From positions 1 through 43,286 of the forward strand of contig JAFZRT010000009.1 in NCBI GenBank assembly GCA_017619735.1: 43,286 nt of DNA, written 5' to 3'. How positions within the stretch are numbered: position 1 is the first letter of the stretch; every line of letters starts with the position of its first letter. Positions 40,782-43,286 of this stretch are shown here, in pieces. Source of the stretch: Clostridia bacterium (lineage in GTDB: Bacteria; Bacillota; Clostridia; Christensenellales; CAG-138). Below the pieces are notes generated by a model. It saw only the letters and a program-made list of their open reading frames with translations, was not told the origin of the DNA and did not search any database. The translations under genes were made by a program, and so were the position numbers.

Positions 40782-42665
40782 TCAATCGTTTTCCTTTTTC
40801 CTGAACAGCACGACTCCCGCGCCGGATATGACAGCCGCAAGGCCGAGGCCGAATACGGCGGCAGCGCCGGTGGTGGGCGGTTCGGGCTGGACGGGGCCGG
40901 GCTCGTCGGTCTCGCCGGGCTCGGGGGGCTCGGTGGGATCAGCGGGCTCCTCGCCGGAGACGATGATTATCCTGCCGTGTCCGTAGGGATCCTCATAGCC
41001 CTCAACGACGTGATCGTACTGGGCGGTGGTGCCGTCCGGGAGGGTGACCTCCTTGCCGGGCATGGACTGGATGTAGTTGATGAGGACCGCGTTGTCGATC
41101 ATTACGTTCTCCTGCAGTACGGTGACGTTGTTCTTGCCGAACATCGCAAAGCCGTCGCCCTGATTGAGGAGCATATAGTTATGAGAGGCGAGCGTGTAGG
41201 TCTTGTTAAGATCGAGGGGCTCATAGCCGCGGGTCTCACGGTTCATGACCATGACGTTCTGTACGCGGTAGGGGATGCCCGCCGGCCCGAGCCACATCTT
41301 GTCCTCGCCGATTATGACGTTGGGCTCGAGATCGGTGTGGATCTCATAGGTGAGGCCGGAAACCTGCAGGAAGCCGCCGTTCTCATCCGGGCAGACCCTC
41401 GCGCCCATTTCGAGAGCGTCGAGTATCTGCTGACCGGTGACCTCGACGAGGCAGGCCTCGTTGCCGAAGGGATGCACGTTGAGTATGTTCTCGAAGGTGA
41501 TCTCGCCCGCGTTGATGTTCGCACGGACGCCGCCGCCGTTGACGAAGGCGATGTCGGCGCCGAACAGCTCACGGTAAGCGTCCGCGCACATGTCGCCGAG
41601 GTTGGTCTCCCTGGAGCGGACGGCGCGGTTGCCGGTCTCCGGATCGTTGACGGTGAGGTCGTACTCGGTATAGGCGACTACCTCATGGAGAAGCTCGTCG
41701 AACTGGGCGTTGATGCTGTCGATGAACTCCTGGGTCGCGGGATCCTTCTCGACCTCTTCGGGCACGGGCAGCAGCTCGAGGCCGAGGGAACCGTCGGCAT
41801 AGATGCTGAGTACGCCGATGTTGTTGAGCTTTGTGCCGGTCTGACCGTGGAGCACGGGATCGCCGTCGGCATTGTTCACGGTGCCGTTGATGACGCTGTG
41901 GCTGTGGCCGTCGATGAAGGCGTCGATGCCGGTGGTCCTGGCGATGACCTCGGTGGCCATCCAGGGGGAGCTCTGCTCGTCGATGCCGAGATGGCCGAGC
42001 GCGATGACGTAATCCGCGCCTTCGGCCCTGGCCGCGTCGATGGCGTCCTGAGCGGCGTTCACAAGAGCGTCGCCGGTCTCATCCTGGCAGAAGCCGTAGA
42101 TGTACTCGCCCTGATCGTTCTGGAAATAGGTCGGGGTGGACTTGGTTATCGTTTCCGGGGTGCAGAGACCGACGAAGGCGATCTTGACGCCGCCGATCTC
42201 AAAGATCTTGTAGGCGTCGAATACGCTGCTCGTCGGAGCGCCGTTCGAATAGTTCATGAAGTTGGCGGAGATATAGGGATAGTCCGCGGAATCGGCAAGC
42301 GCAAGGAACTGATCCATGCCGTAGTCGAACTCATGGTTGCCGGGGATCGCAAGATCGTATCCGACAAAGTTCATAATGTCGATTATGTACTGGCCGCGGC
42401 TCAGGGTGCCGATCGGGCCGCCCTGGACGTGGTCGCCCGCGTCGACGAGCAGCGTGTTGACGCCGGCTTCCTCATAGTTCTTTTTCAGCGCGGCAAGGCC
42501 CGCGTAGCCCCAGCCGTTCTCTATGCCGCAGTGGACGTCATTCGTGAAAAGGATGACAGTCTCGGGCTGTTCGCCGTCGCGGCCCGCAATGGGCGCGGCA
42601 GCTGCGCTCACCACGCCGAACAGCATGACAAGGGCGATGATGATGCTCAATAACCTTTTTTTCAT
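40782..42665 (-). CDS. Extracellular 5'-nucleotidase/metallophosphatase (UshA-like) with sortase-like anchor
   Basis: 627 residues. Signal peptide about 1-24. An N-terminal calcineurin-like phosphatase domain has the di-metal motifs D43-V-H45, GDH (77-79), GNHEFD (109-114), GHLG and DGHSHS. The C-terminal 5'-nucleotidase domain follows (RSRETNLGDMCADAYRE, FVNGGGVRANI, NPFG-like HPFGNE, SHNYMLLNQGDGF). Enzymes of this family split nucleotides or UDP-sugars outside the cell to scavenge nucleosides and phosphate. A Pro/Glu spacer leads to PTTG (597-600), a hydrophobic segment and RKKEND, a cell-wall sorting signal with a non-standard motif (PPTTG rather than LPXTG). GGGAGGAG lies 5 nt before the ATG. 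Confidence 0.92.
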   Translation of the reverse strand: MKKRLLSIIIALVMLFGVVSAAAAPIAGRDGEQPETVILFTNDVHCGIENGWGYAGLAALKKNYEEAGVNTLLVDAGDHVQGGPIGTLSRGQYIIDIMNFVGYDLAIPGNHEFDYGMDQFLALADSADYPYISANFMNYSNGAPTSSVFDAYKIFEIGGVKIAFVGLCTPETITKSTPTYFQNDQGEYIYGFCQDETGDALVNAAQDAIDAARAEGADYVIALGHLGIDEQSSPWMATEVIARTTGIDAFIDGHSHSVINGTVNNADGDPVLHGQTGTKLNNIGVLSIYADGSLGLELLPVPEEVEKDPATQEFIDSINAQFDELLHEVVAYTEYDLTVNDPETGNRAVRSRETNLGDMCADAYRELFGADIAFVNGGGVRANINAGEITFENILNVHPFGNEACLVEVTGQQILDALEMGARVCPDENGGFLQVSGLTYEIHTDLEPNVIIGEDKMWLGPAGIPYRVQNVMVMNRETRGYEPLDLNKTYTLASHNYMLLNQGDGFAMFGKNNVTVLQENVMIDNAVLINYIQSMPGKEVTLPDGTTAQYDHVVEGYEDPYGHGRIIIVSGEEPADPTEPPEPGETDEPGPVQPEPPTTGAAAVFGLGLAAVISGAGVVLFRKKEND

Positions 42666-42717
42666 TGTTGCTCCTCCCGTTGATCGTTTCTCGGTACCTG
42701 TCCCGGTACATGTATAT

Positions 42718-42746
42718 ATTGTACCTTATCCCGCCCGTTTTTGCAA
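42718..42746 (-). promoter_or_regulatory. Promoter of the 5'-nucleotidase gene
   Basis: TTGCAA (42741-42746), 17 nt and TACAAT (42718-42723) on the minus strand. Confidence 0.75.
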
Positions 42747-42875
42747 TGGCCGGATGAAAAAAAGAGTGTAAAAATGAGCCCTCCCGCAAAAGAAAAATAA
42801 ACCGCATGGGAGCCGGCTGAGGCGTAAAAAACAAACGAAAAAGGGGGGAAAACCGATCCGATGCCGGGCAGCAGA

Positions 42876-43286
42876 TAGCGGCGATCTGATCCAGAACACC
42901 GTGTTCCGCACGGCTGATGTCTTTCCGGGCTGTGTGAGCGGAACACTGTGGTTTTCGCTCCGCGAAAGCCACTGTTCGAATCTTCGGCTTCTATGAAATA
43001 AACAAGGGGACGCCTCTTGGCGTCCCCTGTTTATTTGGTAGCGGCAGTCTGATCCTGAACACCGTGTTCCGAACGGCCGATATCTATCCGGGCTGCGTGA
43101 GCGGAACACTGTGGTTTTCGCTCCGCGAAAGCCGCTGTTCGAATCTTCTGCTTCTATGAAATAAACAAGGGGACGCCTCTTGGCGTCCCCTGTTTATTTG
43201 GTAGCGGCAATCTGATCCTGAACACCGTGTTCCGCACGGCCGATATCTATCCGGGCTGCGTGAGCGGAACACTGTGGTTTTCGCTC
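42876..43286. repeat. 163-bp tandem repeat array, at least 2.5 copies, running off the window
   Basis: Copies start at 42876, 43039 and 43202, exactly 163 bp apart; copy 3 is cut by the window end. Copies 2 and 3 differ at two positions over the visible 85 bp; copy 1 is more diverged at its left end. Each unit holds the palindrome GAACAC-C-GTGTTC, an imperfect hairpin around GCGGAACAC…TGTTCG, and a strong hairpin (in copy 2 at 43159-43177 with 43182-43199, one bulged A). The period is not a multiple of three, so the repeated open frames across it are not genes. No gene is seen from 42666 to the end. Confidence 0.9.

Noticed and set aside
40692..42653. A 653-codon plus-strand open frame opposite the 5'-nucleotidase
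   Set aside because: The same GC-driven shadow effect; all metallophosphatase motifs are on the minus strand.
42662..43272. Repeated 60-140-codon minus-strand open frames in the tandem array
   Set aside because: The 163-bp period shifts the frame at every unit, and no RBS or start context is seen.
42876..43286. CRISPR array or integron attC cassettes at the right edge
   Set aside because: The whole 163-bp unit is repeated with no variable spacers, and there are no cassette genes or cas genes.

Overview
The window is GC-rich (about 60% by eye) and comes from an anaerobic Gram-positive bacterium, most likely a Clostridia-type Firmicute of gut or fermenter origin. The signs are an oxygen-sensitive class III ribonucleotide reductase, MutS2, ZapA, YbaB-RecR, CsoR-CopA, a DUF975 membrane protein, BspA-type leucine-rich-repeat proteins, dockerin modules, a Cthe_2159-type beta-helix protein, a sortase-like C-terminal anchor, and lipoproteins with strong AGGAGG-like ribosome binding sites. 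No phage, transposase or CRISPR array is visible.

Layout, left to right. (1) 0-5.4 kb: the 3' part of nrdD with a fused redoxin domain, a lipoprotein with an ECF-sigma-type promoter, and a secreted BspA-type LRR protein. (2) 5.4-9.4 kb, minus strand: copA and csoR with two CsoR operators, then recR and ybaB. (3) 9.5-15.1 kb, plus strand: a tightly packed five-gene operon of a short alanyl-tRNA synthetase, a DUF695/RraB-like protein, two coupled RimK-like ATP-grasp ligases and an M18 aminopeptidase. (4) 15.2-17.1 kb: DUF975 protein, tRNA-Lys(CTT), plsY. (5) 17.2-22.1 kb: a large secreted beta-helix protein with a dockerin, and an XRE regulator fused to four membrane repeats. (6) 22.2-27.0 kb: zapA, a U32 protein and mutS2. 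(7) 27.1-30.1 kb, minus strand: small lipoproteins, an AT-rich V8-type protease gene broken by one in-frame stop, a candidate ECF-driven small RNA and a zinc-ribbon membrane protein. (8) 30.2-33.1 kb: a three-domain fusion (D-serine dehydratase, Nudix hydrolase, AlkD-like HEAT repeat) and a divergent unknown gene. (9) 33.1-34.4 kb: six tRNA genes (Arg, His, Gln, Lys, Leu, Gly) with unusual palindromic repeats. (10) 34.5-42.7 kb: a DUF3592 protein, an LRR-dockerin protein with a second ECF promoter, a YfcC-type transporter overlapping a VTT-PlsC-zinc-ribbon fusion, and an extracellular 5'-nucleotidase. (11) 42.9 kb to the end: a 163-bp tandem repeat array that runs off the window.

The main points for follow-up are three minus-strand promoters with the same layout (GGAACC-N16-CGTTATATA), two of them in front of related secreted LRR proteins and one in front of a short terminated transcript; two unusual enzyme fusions; the ATP-grasp pair in the short-alaS operon; and the structured repeats attached to tRNA 3' ends and at the right edge.

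All product names come from reading the translated sequence and recalling family motifs. No database search was run.
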